The notes under the pieces: model-generated | The model's input: the letters and a program-made list of their open reading frames with translations, nothing else | What the model was told of the DNA's origin: nothing | The model's database searches: none | Shown: positions 20,290-31,547 of the stretch, piece by piece | Position numbering within the stretch: the stretch's first letter is position 1 | Layout: each line of letters opens with the position of its first letter | Position numbers and translations under genes: made by a program | Source of the DNA: Aphrocallistes beatrix | Taxonomy: Eukaryota > Porifera > Hexactinellida > Sceptrulophora > Aphrocallistidae | Direction: 5' to 3' | Assembly: GCA_963281255.1 (NCBI GenBank) | Contig: OY725492.1 | Coordinates: 124,001-188,000 of the forward strand | Length of the DNA stretch: 64,000 nt

Positions 20290-21621
20290 TCATTGTTTCA
20301 CAGCCCATGCATCGTGGTAATATGTGTACTGAACTGCGCTGTCCTCAACAAGGTCATGTGAACATTTCGAGTGCTTCGATTCCGTATCGGAGTCTTGTAC
20401 CATTGCTGGCTGTGCTAGTGCCCATCCTCCGATTGGACTTCCCAGGTGTGTGATGTATTGTTGGCCATTTTGCAGGTGAGCAGCCCCAGCCTGTGCGTAG
20501 CCTTGGGGGTTGAGCTGTAGCTGGTTGAGCTGAGTTGAGATGTACGCCAATGATTCGTTGCTATTGCCTTGAATCGGTGAAGCTTGGACGAAGTAGCCTT
20601 GAGGTGACATGTAGGAGGAGCCATTGAATGCATATTGGGTGAATGATGGTTGGTAAGTTGGCATGTAGATTCCGCCGGGAGATGCGAAATACCCGGTTTG
20701 GAAGTAGCGGCCTGATTGCGTTTTGGAAGGGGACAATTCTTGCATGGAGTTGTCGTATCTCTGTGAGTCCTTGTTGCGTTTTTTGTTAGGGGCGCCATCT
20801 GCAAACTTGCAAACTAAAGGCTCAGTGTTGTCGCGCATTTTGTTGTTGTTGAGAAGTTTGATCGATTGTTCACACCTCTCACGGGAGTCGAGTCTTGCGA
20901 AGCCAACTCCTCTGGAAATTCCATTCGGATCGCGTAGAATGCGTGTTGATACAACGTGTCCAACAGGGGCCAACAACTGCTCAAGGTCTCCTTCTTCAAA
21001 GTCCCTGGGTAGGTTGGAGAAGTAGAGGTTTGTGGGGTCTTGCTCCTGTTGTTTGGCGAATTGAGCTGGGATGCCTTCCTCTTGTAAAGCGTAGACTGCT
21101 TTTTGTGCGTCCTCTGGATTCTCGAAGTCAACAAATCCATAGCCTTTGCATTGGTTGTTTGTTTTGTCGAGGATGGCTTTGGTGGAAGTGATGCTGCCGT
21201 AACAGCTGCAGAGTTGCACTAGATCCTCATCAGTGGTCCGAGGTGCCAATCCCCGAATGTACAAGTTAGTGCTGCTTAGATTCTCAGTAAAACCGTCAGC
21301 ATTGATGCGTTTTATCGGCGGTCGCATGGTCGGTTTGAGAATTTGCTTTTTCTTATCATCCTGGTCCACACGGCGCTGGTCGTATTGCTTGGATCCATCT
21401 TCAAACTCATCTGAGTCGTCGTCACGAGAACTTTCAGGCATTGGGGACGAATTTGAATTGACGGAGGATGCAAAGTCAAGGCTGGGTGAGAGAGAAAACT
21501 CAGTTCGAGACCCTGAGTCGTCACTACTGTAAGCTGTGCTGTTGCTACGAATTGTTTGAAGGTAGGTGTTGCTTTCTAATTCTGAATCGTGGTTCATTGC
21601 GACAGTTTCTCCTTTGCTCAT
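20290..21621 (-). CDS. RBMS / alan shepard-type RNA-binding protein (two RRMs)
   Basis: Intronless coding frame of 443 residues. After a Ser/Asp-rich N terminus, RRM1 starts near residue 119 ([20 protein letters not shown]1 KGYGFVDF) and RRM2 near 199 ([23 protein letters not shown]1 RGVGFARL). The linker [13 protein letters not shown] and the motif [16 protein letters not shown] are diagnostic of the RBMS1/2/3 family. The C-terminal 170 residues are Gln/Tyr/Ser-rich and disordered. Family members bind A/U-rich single-stranded RNA or DNA and regulate mRNA stability and neuronal or developmental programmes. The ATG is preceded at once by a splice-acceptor sequence (gaacatttcag), so a 5' non-coding exon or trans-splicing is likely; no upstream exon is identified. 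Confidence 0.94.
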   Translation of the reverse strand: MSKGETVAMNHDSELESNTYLQTIRSNSTAYSSDDSGSRTEFSLSPSLDFASSVNSNSSPMPESSRDDDSDEFEDGSKQYDQRRVDQDDKKKQILKPTMRPPIKRINADGFTENLSSTNLYIRGLAPRTTDEDLVQLCSCYGSITSTKAILDKTNNQCKGYGFVDFENPEDAQKAVYALQEEGIPAQFAKQQEQDPTNLYFSNLPRDFEEGDLEQLLAPVGHVVSTRILRDPNGISRGVGFARLDSRERCEQSIKLLNNNKMRDNTEPLVCKFADGAPNKKRNKDSQRYDNSMQELSPSKTQSGRYFQTGYFASPGGIYMPTYQPSFTQYAFNGSSYMSPQGYFVQASPIQGNSNESLAYISTQLNQLQLNPQGYAQAGAAHLQNGQQYITHLGSPIGGWALAQPAMVQDSDTESKHSKCSHDLVEDSAVQYTYYHDAWAVKQ

Positions 21622-24005
21622 TCTGAAATGTTCAAGTCAATTGTACTGTAGAAACAAAACATAATAAATTGATGCTCAAAGTCCTTCTTATAGGAACAAT
21701 TGTCATTACATGCAGATGATTGGAATGTAACATCATACTTTGAACATATTAAAAATGTCTAGTGAACAGATATTCAAATGGGAGACGAATAGTTGCATTT
21801 TTTTGGTTACTGATTAGAGTTTACACTTACCAATATTTAAAATGAGATCGGACAAATAATATACAAACCAAGTTAAATATTTATTGATAAATAAATCTCT
21901 AATAAACTAATGGGTCTTAGCCAGTATTTATACAGTTCAACCTGAAATTAAACTAACGAATCAAATTTTGGCGGTGCTTCAATTGTTAATGAAAATAGAA
22001 AATCTTGGAAAGGCGCGTGGATGTATTAAAATAGTAGCCAATAAAATTATAATTATCATTAAATAAAGAATAACGGAAGTTTTTCGGTGAAATATTTCAT
22101 ATGCAGATAGTATCTAACCCTGGAATAGCAATACATTCTTATGCAATCAAACGTTAGCATAGATTTTAGGGTTGGTACACGTGGAAAACTTATTAATTAA
22201 AATTTCAGGAAAACTTGAGATAAAATTTTGCTTGAATGAACAAATACAATAGTGTATTGTATAAGGAGCTATTCATTTTATGCGAGCATTATGCTAGGTA
22301 ATTAGCCTGAGGCAATCCTGATAATGGAAGAATAAAGTATTTTAATTTAATATAAAGTACTTAATTCAAGTATAATAGCTTTACCTTGATATGTAAAATG
22401 TGAATAACCAAAAAGATTGGTGCGAAAATAAGTTGAAATGATAATATTGGTTGAAGTTGATAATTATCTACGTTGAATTTCGGTATTTATATGCGAAAAG
22501 TTCATGCGTTTACAATTTGATACCTCTTTATCCCATTTAAAGAGTTGTAATAGCAAATATAAATTTATTAAGAAATGTGTTTGCAAATAACACATCGTCT
22601 ATTGTTTTATTTGGGTCTAATTACACGAATAAAGAGGTGAACAGTCAAAATAAGTATTGTGTTACATTAGTTAAGAAACTCGGTTCTTGACAGAATAGAG
22701 AAATAGGATATCAAGAACAATAGAGTTGTAACTTGAAACATATCACCCAAGGATCCTAGTCGCGAATTCTCAAACAAATTAACTTATCCCAATTTTAATA
22801 ACTTGGTATTTGGTAAAATACATTTTGCAAATTGATTTAATCAATTCGTGCTTCTAAGTTTTCTGAACGTCTGTCTGATATTGAAGTTGCACTGTGAGGT
22901 TTGAACCATAATAATGATTGATAAATAAACACGATCGAATCATATGTGATGATATATCGAAAATTTAGTCCAAATAAAACGTGATCACATTCGACAAGAA
23001 TAAATTTGTCATTTTATTAGAAAACAGGAATTCATAAAAGGACAGTTTTAAAGATTTGATACTTGAGTCATCGAAAAAAATAAAATTAAAATATAGGTAT
23101 AGGTATGAAAAAGTAAATCGCGATTAAACTTGACTTTCAAAACACTATTGTAAACAACTCAGTTGCACCACCCACAATGATGTAATCCCCTAAATCCTAC
23201 AACGAATCTTGCTAACAAGTACAGTAACAGAAATTCAATTGGAATGTTACAAATGCTTCTAATGAATAAATGACGAGAACAGTGACTTTCCTCCAATTTC
23301 AAAATACTGTCATAGTAAAACATGATCAACTAGCCCAAGTCATTTTAAATTCTTGAGGTATTAAAAGTTGATCGCATAAGTTCGATTTATTCTATGGCTG
23401 CGTGATAATATTTAATAATTTTAAGGTGAATAAGAGACTCTTTGGGATGAGGAATGACTACTCAATCTCAAGAATATTTTATGGTCAAGTGAGCTATTGG
23501 ATTTCTCCTTACAAGGAATCCATTGCATATGAACGAGCATGTTTTGGGTACAATTATAGCCAAAAATACTGTTAGTGTCATTGGCGGTATTTCGCTCAAC
23601 TTTCTAAAAAGCCTGGAAACCCAAACAATGTCTGTTTTGGAATTTGCACAAAACTGTGTTTATTTAGGAACAAGCTAATATCATTTCGTCAGAGAAATGT
23701 GGCATTGATAAAATTGTAAGAGTAGCTCTAATTTGTAACAGCGAACAGATCGTATTACCTTGAAGGACATAAACCTGCTACTGTTCTTATTCAGTGGGTG
23801 ACTCTGATGGTCAGTCTCATTGCATTGTTCTAATATTTCAATATGAAAGAATGCAATGACTAACCTGACCTGTTATCAATTAGAAATCAAAACATATGTG
23901 TCGAGATAATTCTACACAACCTGAAACAATGGTATCAAGTCAAGTAGATTCTATTATGCAATGTTTCATAAATAATTCGAAATATTGACAGAAAAATATA
24001 CTCAC

Positions 24006-24456
24006 CAAGAAGTGATTCAATATCGTTCAAGGTAAAGGAGCGTAAAGAAACTGAAAGAATAAAATTGGTGTAAATACAAGTCAGAAGTAAGGAAAATACT
24101 TGAATATTTTTCAAATCATTCACTAATATAGATGTACATGAGGTCCTATTCTATGCAGAAGCTATGCATACTTGTATGTGCTGCATAACAATACTCTGTG
24201 TGTACTAATACATTCTGGAGAGAATGCAGCAGATATCCTAATTGGTCGTCTATCTTACCAAAAGGGAAACCTGTCCGAATTGATTCGTGTCAATTCTCCC
24301 AATTATCATTCGCATCTGATTCCTCGCATCTGAGAGAGATAAGAGAGTTTGAAATTCAACAGCAATTGTTTCCATTGAAGGATTCGAAATGTCAAAGTTA
24401 TAAAAGGTATTCCCTTCAACATCTGTGTGTTGAGCTAGGGGATTGATTCCCTGCTG
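24006..24456 (-). other. Exon-like pieces of an unidentified minus-strand gene
   Basis: Two pieces. One is an open 66-codon stretch at 24259-24456 ending at a donor (TTG|GTAAGA), whose codons look coding (for example NPSMETIAVEFQTLLSLS). The other is a 45-nt micro-exon at 24006-24050 bordered by a good acceptor (tattctttcag) and a good donor (GTGAGT), encoding SLRSFTLNDIESLL. Their phases do not join simply, and no family is recognised. This may be a real fast-evolving gene, an alternative RBMS leader or a decaying gene. Confidence 0.22.
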
Positions 24457-25088
24457 ATACCTTGTTGTACATCTTCGTCAGAAGATGGATTCGTATACAA
24501 ATGCCTCGGCGGCGACATTTGTCCCATAATTCTAATAAATGAGACAAGCACTACAAGTTTACTTTCCACCATGGTGTTGAAATAGAAATGACATTCCTAA
24601 TCCTTGTTATCACAAATAGATCAATTGTGAGGCAATCAAAAAGTGAAGAGATAAGACACCTTATAGATTTCTTTTATTATACTCTTATGTAAGAAGATTC
24701 ACGTCTACCATATTGCCAATGCAAATATTGTCAAGAGGAATAGCATGGAGAAGTTGTCTGGTTCCTCCTCCACCTCTCCTCTTTTGTCCTAAAGTCCATT
24801 ATAGACAATTAAACTTTGTTTCATCGTATGTTGTGTCGTTGTAACAATGGAATTATTTGGTAAAACAAACACAATAATTTCACTAAAAATTCACTTGAAT
24901 CATTAGGGGTAAATACTCAGTCAAGGTAAACTGGAAAATGAAATTGTCATTAACATTAAGATAATTAGCATATAATGGGCACGAAACGCTACACCACGTA
25001 ATCTTTGGAATCACTACAGTCAGTGCAATTAAGATTATCTGACAAATATGTATTTGGAAATAGTGACAGGGTACACGTACATACCATT

Positions 25089-25322
25089 TTAACAAGTCAA
25101 ATTTCTAAGCAAAGAAACCAATTCGTCAGTGTTTCTTATAAAGCAACATTCCTGCTGCACACCATAATGTTCTACCAAATGCCTAGGCTTCCACATTCTA
25201 ATATATGGCATCTCACTATCTGATAGATGATCAATGTTCCAGTACATTTTAGAGGCTGCGAATAATTTAATTAGAACAGTAACTGGTAACACGTGAGGCG
25301 CGTATTGCCTTGGATCAACTTT
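25089..25322 (-). other. Coding-like open frame, unknown
   Basis: A frame of about 75 codons ends in TAA at 25089 and reads like real protein (VDPRQYAPHVLPVTVLI, then MYWNIDHLSDSEMPYIRMW). Just upstream, in another frame, is a similar stretch (GESIIKAYKGKQVLIESMV). A single-base frame change near 25322 separates the two. That fits either a pseudogene or an unrecognised intron. No domain recognised. Confidence 0.22.
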
Positions 25323-26544
25323 GTTCCTTTACCATGCTCTCAATGAGAACTTGTTTGCCCTTATAAGCCTTGATTATAGATTCTCCTATTGTCAGGTTTA
25401 AGGATTAGTTTCAATGAATACAATGAAGTTTTCATTTTTTCTGGTTAAAATATTTGATAATCTCAATTATACATCAACAGTAATGTACTTGGTATGCTCA
25501 GACAGTAGTAGTGGGTTTCATTCCAAGACGTAATACATCTAGGAATTTTATTTGCATTTGCGAACTTATCAAGGGCAAAGAATGTGTTCATTTCATGTGC
25601 ACCAACAATCTTGGTGAATTAGGTTTTGTTTTGGATACATTGCTACATGATTTTACACTCACGAATAAGTTCACGATGAAATAACATATAATAGTTAATT
25701 AAAAAACGTACCTAAAAGGTTTTTAAAATCACAGCTCATCAAAATATTAACAGCTAATTACACTACTAAATTCGGAAGTCAAATAAACAAATTCGAGCAA
25801 ATCGGAAGTATAGCATTTTTAGTTCACTATCGTATTATGGAAACTGAAATCATGATCCAAAATTGGATGTATTTTACTCGGTCTGCTTGCTACATTGTAT
25901 CTTGGTTTAAACTTATCAAATCTTTTTAAAATTAGCAAAGTATAGATTTGTGGTGTAAAATACAATTAGCAAATGTATAGTAATCACTTTCAAATTTTTA
26001 GACCAATTGGAAGACGATGAAGTTAGAATTAAATTATGAGGGTGTGAAGAGTAAGTGCAAATGAACTCTACTTTACACTTCAATTAGAAGTGGAGATGTT
26101 TAAACGGGGTTACTCCTTTTGGTTTAGTTTAGACATAAGAATTTTAAACAGATATATCGGCACACCCATTGGGATGTGCTATTTAAAATATTTGTTTCAA
26201 AAGGGAAACCATTATATTGGATACAGTATCACATGAAACACGATAAGAATCCCACTTAAATACTTGGAGCAAGGTTTAAATGCAGAAATCTAAATATATT
26301 TGAGAGGGAGGAAAATATGTTTGTGTCAACTAATTGGTTTTATGTAACGTAGTTGTTTAGTCTATTTTAACATACAAGAGAATCGAGTTTTAATTAAACT
26401 GGAATGACAATGTGACTCCTGTTAATCAATTTAACTGTGGATATACTAACTACGTACATCAGAAATTTATAAATCTCATGTTTGTTTGTTTGTTTTTATT
26501 TTACAAATACACACACATTGTTAATGAGGAGAATAATGTATTAG

Positions 26545-27783
26545 TTAAAAGCAGGCGTTTAAGTTTTTTGGATTATCTTCAAAATGATATCCAAACAATA
26601 AAAAATCAAGCTTAAAAAATTCGTAAAGTTTCTTCCGCATTTCCATTGGAATCCTTGAAAACTCTTCATTGCATCTTTCTTGAGATACCAGAGGTGAATT
26701 CGCCATGTAATGGACCCTCTTGTCGTAGGGTAGATTTCTCTGAATGTAATCAAGCACCAGGTTGGCTTCCTCATTTACATTAGAATGGTGTAGAATGACG
26801 TCATAACGTACTGCACAAGGATTGCACATCAAAGTCTGGCCACTTGGAGACACCTCTTCATTTTGCTTGTTAACAATTGTTCTGATATACTCTAACATAG
26901 TTATGTTGTAGTTGCCAGGGCCTGCTCTCAGTCTTCGAATCTGGATCAGTTTCTCGTTAAACTCGGCGTCAGTTAGATGCGCGTATTCATCCTCTCTGTT
27001 CCGAATGAAAGAGTCTTCTTCCGTTGGTAATCCTTTCAGGTAGAGTTTCTTAATTATCTCAGGACAAATTTCCCTTTGAAATTTATCCTCAGCCGTATTG
27101 GTAACTTTAAAGTGATATTTAGAGCCGATAAGACTGAATGGGTGTCTTGTTAGTAAAATTTTAGTATACGTCTGCACGCGTTTACTATTAATATTTTCAA
27201 TATCTTCCACATGGTTATTTGAAATGGAAATATTTACTTTGACTCCTGTAGGACCCCTAGGTCTCTCATAATCTGAAAGTCCTTGGTCCATCCTCATGAA
27301 AATTTCCGTGATCGTTGTTGAGCTAGCTTTAGGGATGTTACAAGCAAGCAATTTGAATTTGTCAACGAATAAAAGCCTCCTTCCAGATATATCCAATGTA
27401 TTGCTTCCATTAAACTGATTTTCCCAATAACTGCAAAATGATTCTATATTTTTGTACCGTTCTTTGAAGGGCAAGTAACTATGTAACGGATGGCGACTTT
27501 TTTCTTTCATTCGCTGACGATATTTTTCTGTGAAAATAATTTCATTTTTATTGATTAAAACCAGTTTATCTGCTATGTTATAGTAACTATCTTTTCTCAG
27601 AGTTTCCTGTTCTAAATGATTCATTTTACCTCTCAATTTAAAACTGTTGTTTCTTTGCAAAAATGCTAATAACAAAATAGTTAGAACAATTACAACTATT
27701 TTGATGAGATATTTTCCTCTGAAAACATTCATCATTGACAATAGACATAATTTATGGACACTATCTGTCTGGTATATCTTCAT
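26545..27783 (-). CDS. Carbohydrate sulfotransferase, HNK-1ST/chondroitin family (type II membrane)
   Basis: Intronless frame of 412 residues. A short cytoplasmic tail is followed by a single membrane anchor at about 26-42 (YLIKIVVIVLTILLLAFL), giving Golgi type II topology. The 5'-phosphosulfate-binding motif is seen as LLACNIPKASSTTITEIF and the 3'-phosphate site as LLTRHPFSLIGSKYHF, both matching the Sulfotransfer_2 family (CHST8-14). The C-terminal part has CNPCAVRYDVILHHSN, also typical of the family. It should transfer sulfate from PAPS to a sugar of a glycoprotein, glycolipid or chondroitin/dermatan chain. The acceptor cannot be predicted. Sequence divergence is high, but the order of motifs and overall length fit well. 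Confidence 0.9.
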   Translation of the reverse strand: MKIYQTDSVHKLCLLSMMNVFRGKYLIKIVVIVLTILLLAFLQRNNSFKLRGKMNHLEQETLRKDSYYNIADKLVLINKNEIIFTEKYRQRMKEKSRHPLHSYLPFKERYKNIESFCSYWENQFNGSNTLDISGRRLLFVDKFKLLACNIPKASSTTITEIFMRMDQGLSDYERPRGPTGVKVNISISNNHVEDIENINSKRVQTYTKILLTRHPFSLIGSKYHFKVTNTAEDKFQREICPEIIKKLYLKGLPTEEDSFIRNREDEYAHLTDAEFNEKLIQIRRLRAGPGNYNITMLEYIRTIVNKQNEEVSPSGQTLMCNPCAVRYDVILHHSNVNEEANLVLDYIQRNLPYDKRVHYMANSPLVSQERCNEEFSRIPMEMRKKLYEFFKLDFLLFGYHFEDNPKNLNACF

Positions 27784-27980
27784 GAGCCTAGTACTATCAA
27801 TACTATGGATAGATTAGGCTTGAAATAAGAGGTTTGTTTGATTTGAAGTTCATTGAAATTAGTCCTTGAGAGTTCAAATGTTGCGTCAACGATTCGTGGT
27901 CAAATACAAGATTAGTCCATACGTCTTGATATGTAAACCACTGAGCTTAAATTAGTAATTTATCCTTCGTAGCCACGTGA

Positions 27981-27988
27981 TATAAAAG
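27981..27988 (+). promoter_or_regulatory. TATA box (TATAAAAG) with adjacent CACGTG E-box
   Basis: TATAAAAG lies 95 bp before the ATG of the ankyrin gene at 28076. It is immediately preceded by CACGTGA, an E-box-type sequence. Position and orientation fit a core promoter. Confidence 0.55.
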
Positions 27989-28075
27989 CTATTTTATCTG
28001 CTCTTACTTCTAGTACGGTTTATTCAATTTATCTCCAAAGATTTAGCTTCCAACTAATTTCTACTTTCTTAATTA

Positions 28076-29563
28076 ATGGCTACAGATAAAAATTTTCAAA
28101 AAGAATTTCCCTGGCATTCAGCATTACTTGGCAGCAACAAGGAACAAATATCAAACAAAAATGCAACCAGCTTCGACTCGAAGAAGGTTGATAGCAATAA
28201 ACTGACAGCGATTCACTGGGTGGTCCTACAGATGATGGCAAACCCTCCCAAGACGATAGGTAAGCACTTATTGTCGAACATCGCTCAAGCGATAAAATCC
28301 GGTGTCGATCCTAATGCGCAATGTTCTTTGGGGTTTACAGCTCTGTCCATGGCATCTCTTGCTGTGATTCACAATTTTTCAGACATTGCGTGTTTAGAAT
28401 CTGCGGCCAAAACCATTCACCCACAAAAATGCGACCCTCAATACGAAACCCTAAGAGAAATAAGCAGAATACTCGTAGAGAATGGGGCAACCTTGAAAGT
28501 GAATGACCATAAATTTTCACCTCTCTTGTACACACAATTGTACTATCATGAAAGGCCCCTAGCACAAAAAAATCTGCTGAACCTGTGCGAAATTAGTGTT
28601 GTAGAGCTGTACAAACTCGCCCTCTTGAAGGCTGCGACACCTGAAAAGAATTTCACTCCAATTTATGCAGCAATGGTAAAGCATGGCATGTCATTTATTT
28701 ACGAGCCATTTTCCAAACTTTCATTATTCTCGACTCTTTCCGTTTTACTGGACGTATACATCCATTTCGGATTTGACGAGTTTGAACACGCTTACAATCT
28801 GCCTTCCTACCATTGCAAGAACCCAGTGACAACCTATGACCTCGAGATTGTAAGTACGATCGGCTACTTCATCAAAAACTCTTATAAAGGCGAATGGTTG
28901 AAAATGGCGAATTCTGACAAGCACTACCACCGTATTATTTTTAGCAGAACAGAGAAAGTGTTCGTCATTCTAACGACTTATATTGCAATAATGGGCAAGC
29001 AGATGTCTAAGGATGATTATCAATTTGACTTAGTGCAAAGCTTAAGCGAAAGGCTTCGCACTACCACAGTTTTGCATAAGATCGTTTCGTCACGGGCTAA
29101 ATGGGAATCAGTGAAGGGCGAAGGGAAAGGTACAGAGTTCATTGCACGATACCTACCAGAGATCAATATTGAGTTATGGCACAGTGTGGTACTTCTAATG
29201 AATAATCAGGTCAATAATCGTTGTTATGGCAGTGGCCTGACAGCATTGCATTACGCAGCCGAATATCAAGATTTTGAGATGATCCAGTTTTTGATAGACG
29301 ATTTAGGCGCATACCCATATGCAGTTTGCTACGACGGACGCTACTTTTACGATCTAACTTTCCATTCTGGTGAAGCTTCCAAAAGAACAGATAAGGAAGA
29401 GAAAGCTTTAACTTTTGAGGAGTTGATCAAGAATCAAGTGAGATCTTTGATGACGCAAAGCGCTCAAGTCATAATCAGGAATAAGATAGACTACAAGTGT
29501 TTGGAGAAGGATCGGCAGCTGTTCAATTTCATTACTTTGCACTGCCCGCGTTCTTCCAGTTAA
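28076..29563 (+). CDS. Ankyrin-repeat protein, unassigned
   Basis: Intronless frame of 495 residues. Ankyrin-like units are visible near the N terminus (LTAIHWVVLQMM; IKSGVDPNAQCSLGFTALSMASLAV) and more clearly near residue 390 (SGLTALHYAAEYQDFEMIQFLIDDLGA). Between them lies a long helical region with VENGATLKVNDHKFSPLLYTQLY, which reads like further degenerate ankyrin repeats. The arrangement of early repeats, a long helical middle and C-terminal ankyrins recalls FEM1-type substrate receptors, but no VHL-box is recognised, so I do not assign it. Probably a cytosolic protein-binding scaffold. A TATA box with an E-box lies 95 bp upstream. Confidence 0.8.
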   Translation: MATDKNFQKEFPWHSALLGSNKEQISNKNATSFDSKKVDSNKLTAIHWVVLQMMANPPKTIGKHLLSNIAQAIKSGVDPNAQCSLGFTALSMASLAVIHNFSDIACLESAAKTIHPQKCDPQYETLREISRILVENGATLKVNDHKFSPLLYTQLYYHERPLAQKNLLNLCEISVVELYKLALLKAATPEKNFTPIYAAMVKHGMSFIYEPFSKLSLFSTLSVLLDVYIHFGFDEFEHAYNLPSYHCKNPVTTYDLEIVSTIGYFIKNSYKGEWLKMANSDKHYHRIIFSRTEKVFVILTTYIAIMGKQMSKDDYQFDLVQSLSERLRTTTVLHKIVSSRAKWESVKGEGKGTEFIARYLPEINIELWHSVVLLMNNQVNNRCYGSGLTALHYAAEYQDFEMIQFLIDDLGAYPYAVCYDGRYFYDLTFHSGEASKRTDKEEKALTFEELIKNQVRSLMTQSAQVIIRNKIDYKCLEKDRQLFNFITLHCPRSSS

Positions 29564-29852
29564 TCCTGAATCAGGTAACTGACGGACTTGGTTTTCATGT
29601 TGATGGTGTGTGTGTTTTCATTATTTTTGTATCGTTTTAGATTCTGATGTGGTATAGAGAGCATGACTATATTATCCTTCTTGTGTGATTTGATTCTATT
29701 CGGAGATAAGATAGGAGGAGGGAGGGGGGTGTGAACTTCCGAAGGTGTGATTTTTGACTAAACACTGAATAGTTTTGACACTTATTATAAGATTGATCTA
29801 TTTCGCATCACTGTTTTCGATTTATTAACCTTACATTTTGAGTTTATTAGTG

Positions 29853-31349
29853 ATGGGCGATTTGAAGATAGTTTCTGTGATTAGTGTTTCAAGCGAGGAA
29901 GCGTCTTTCCCCGCCTCAAACCTCCTAGAGCCTGAATCGTACAAAAAGTGGAAATGCCAATCCGGAACGAAACAAGCCATCGCCATTCTCCAGTTCGATA
30001 AGATGCACGAGGTCGAGAGTGTAGACATCGGAAATGAAGGAAGCGCATTCATTGAGATCCTCGTTGGGCTGTCTGCTGATTCGGAAAAGTTTGAAGTGTT
30101 GGTACCCACTTGTACTTTCATGTCCCCCGCTGATAGCAAAGCTTGGATTAACTGCAATGCGGTAAAACTCTTCACTAAGGATAAAATGAATAAACTGGTG
30201 TCACAGAAAAAGTGGGACCGAATCAAGATTGTCTGTCATCAGCACTACAATCCTACGAAGCAGTTCGGTCTATCCTTTATCCGAGTTCGATCCGTGTCTA
30301 CCGATTCTGCTCCAGAGTTGAAGAAGGAGGGTAGCTTAGGTCAATTCAAACTCAGCACAGATACGTCTCCAGTTTTGTCTCCTGGCAGTCTCTTCTTCAA
30401 CACGAAAGAGAAGCAAGCTAAAGCACCAGAGTTGAGCGTCGCAGCTAAAGCAAGGGAGGCGTGTAACAGTCCAGAAGAGAGACCTGCTAAAGTCCCTAAG
30501 TTAGCTGAGAAGGAAGAAGTGAAGATAGATTCGGAGAGAAAAGTGAAAGATGAAAAAGTTGAATCTGATATTAGCCAAGTGTTGGCCGGAGTTGTTTTCG
30601 CGCTGAGTGGTTACAAGAATCCCCAACGCGGGGAAATCCGCGACAAAGCAACGAAATTAGGCGCGAAATACGAGACCGACTGGAGTACCAATTGCACGCA
30701 CCTTATCTGCGCCTACGAGAACACACCCAAGTACAAACAGGTCGTCAAGTCCCAAGCCAGCTGTATCGTGAAACCAGCTTGGATAGACGAATGCCACAAG
30801 TCTAAAAAGCGCGTGTCCATCAAAACGTACATGATGGCGAAAATTGATGAACCGGTACGTAGTTTCCCAAAAAAATCTGTAAAAGCATCTCCCAAAATAG
30901 CAGAGGATGGCTCAGATACTGATGAGCTATCCGATCAAGAAATGGAATGGAAAAGTTCCGGCGGACACGTTGATGAAAATAAGGACTACGATTCCGCATA
31001 CGATGCTAGTACTGAAGATGAGAAGGAAAGCTCGGAACCAAAGGTAAGTTTCGATCTTCTGAACCTTCCGAACTTCCTTGAAAAATGCGTCGTTTTAATC
31101 TACGGCGATTTTGAACAGTCTGAGCAGGAGACGATATCTCGTTACGTGATAGCGTACGGTGGGGAGGTTGTTGGTTACATGAGTGACAAGGTAACACACG
31201 TCATCAGTGGAGTGGTGTGGGATGATAATTTCGATGAAGCCCTTTCTGAGAACAGTTCGCTTCAGTTTGTGAAACCGGACTGGCTGTTTGCTTGTCACTC
31301 TCAACAGAAGTTAATGCCGCATCAGAAGTATGCCATCGTCCCTGTGTGA
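29853..31349 (+). CDS. XRCC1: XRCC1, single-strand break repair scaffold
   Basis: Intronless, 498 residues; human XRCC1 has 633. The N-terminal domain (1-150) has SVDIGNEGSAFIEILVG, CTFMSPADSK, KWDRIKIVC and FGLSFIRVRS, matching the XRCC1 fold that binds DNA polymerase beta. A disordered Lys/Glu/Ser linker with LGQF and GSLFFN (the human protein also has LGQF and GALFF here) leads to BRCT1 at about 245-335 (VFALSGYKNPQRGEIRDKA) and BRCT2 at about 405-498. BRCT1 binds poly(ADP-ribose) and BRCT2 binds DNA ligase III in the known proteins. The shorter linker is the main difference. An acceptor-like tttattag lies 2 bases before the ATG. Confidence 0.96.
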   Translation: MGDLKIVSVISVSSEEASFPASNLLEPESYKKWKCQSGTKQAIAILQFDKMHEVESVDIGNEGSAFIEILVGLSADSEKFEVLVPTCTFMSPADSKAWINCNAVKLFTKDKMNKLVSQKKWDRIKIVCHQHYNPTKQFGLSFIRVRSVSTDSAPELKKEGSLGQFKLSTDTSPVLSPGSLFFNTKEKQAKAPELSVAAKAREACNSPEERPAKVPKLAEKEEVKIDSERKVKDEKVESDISQVLAGVVFALSGYKNPQRGEIRDKATKLGAKYETDWSTNCTHLICAYENTPKYKQVVKSQASCIVKPAWIDECHKSKKRVSIKTYMMAKIDEPVRSFPKKSVKASPKIAEDGSDTDELSDQEMEWKSSGGHVDENKDYDSAYDASTEDEKESSEPKVSFDLLNLPNFLEKCVVLIYGDFEQSEQETISRYVIAYGGEVVGYMSDKVTHVISGVVWDDNFDEALSENSSLQFVKPDWLFACHSQQKLMPHQKYAIVPV

Positions 31350-31547
31350 TGCTTCTAGGAATGTGGAATGCTGACAGTCCAATGCATGGCATTTTAGAAT
31401 TGAAACCTTAAAACCATAAATTTGATTCTTTTTATCAGCTTGGCCCTTCCTCTTTTTAATTAAATAATATCCTTTAGACACACCTTATATTAATTCAAAT
31501 TTAAGTCCACTAGTAGTATATTAGTATTGAACTAATAGTGGCAAGGA

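Larger units (their letters stand above)
21622..26544. other. 4.9 kb without a recognised gene
   Basis: A+T-rich sequence between RBMS and the sulfotransferase gene. It may contain 5' non-coding exons and enhancers of RBMS, whose coding start sits behind a splice acceptor. Exon-like minus-strand pieces lie at 24006-24050, 24259-24456 and 25089-25322; they are described separately. Nothing else is supported. Confidence 0.45.
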
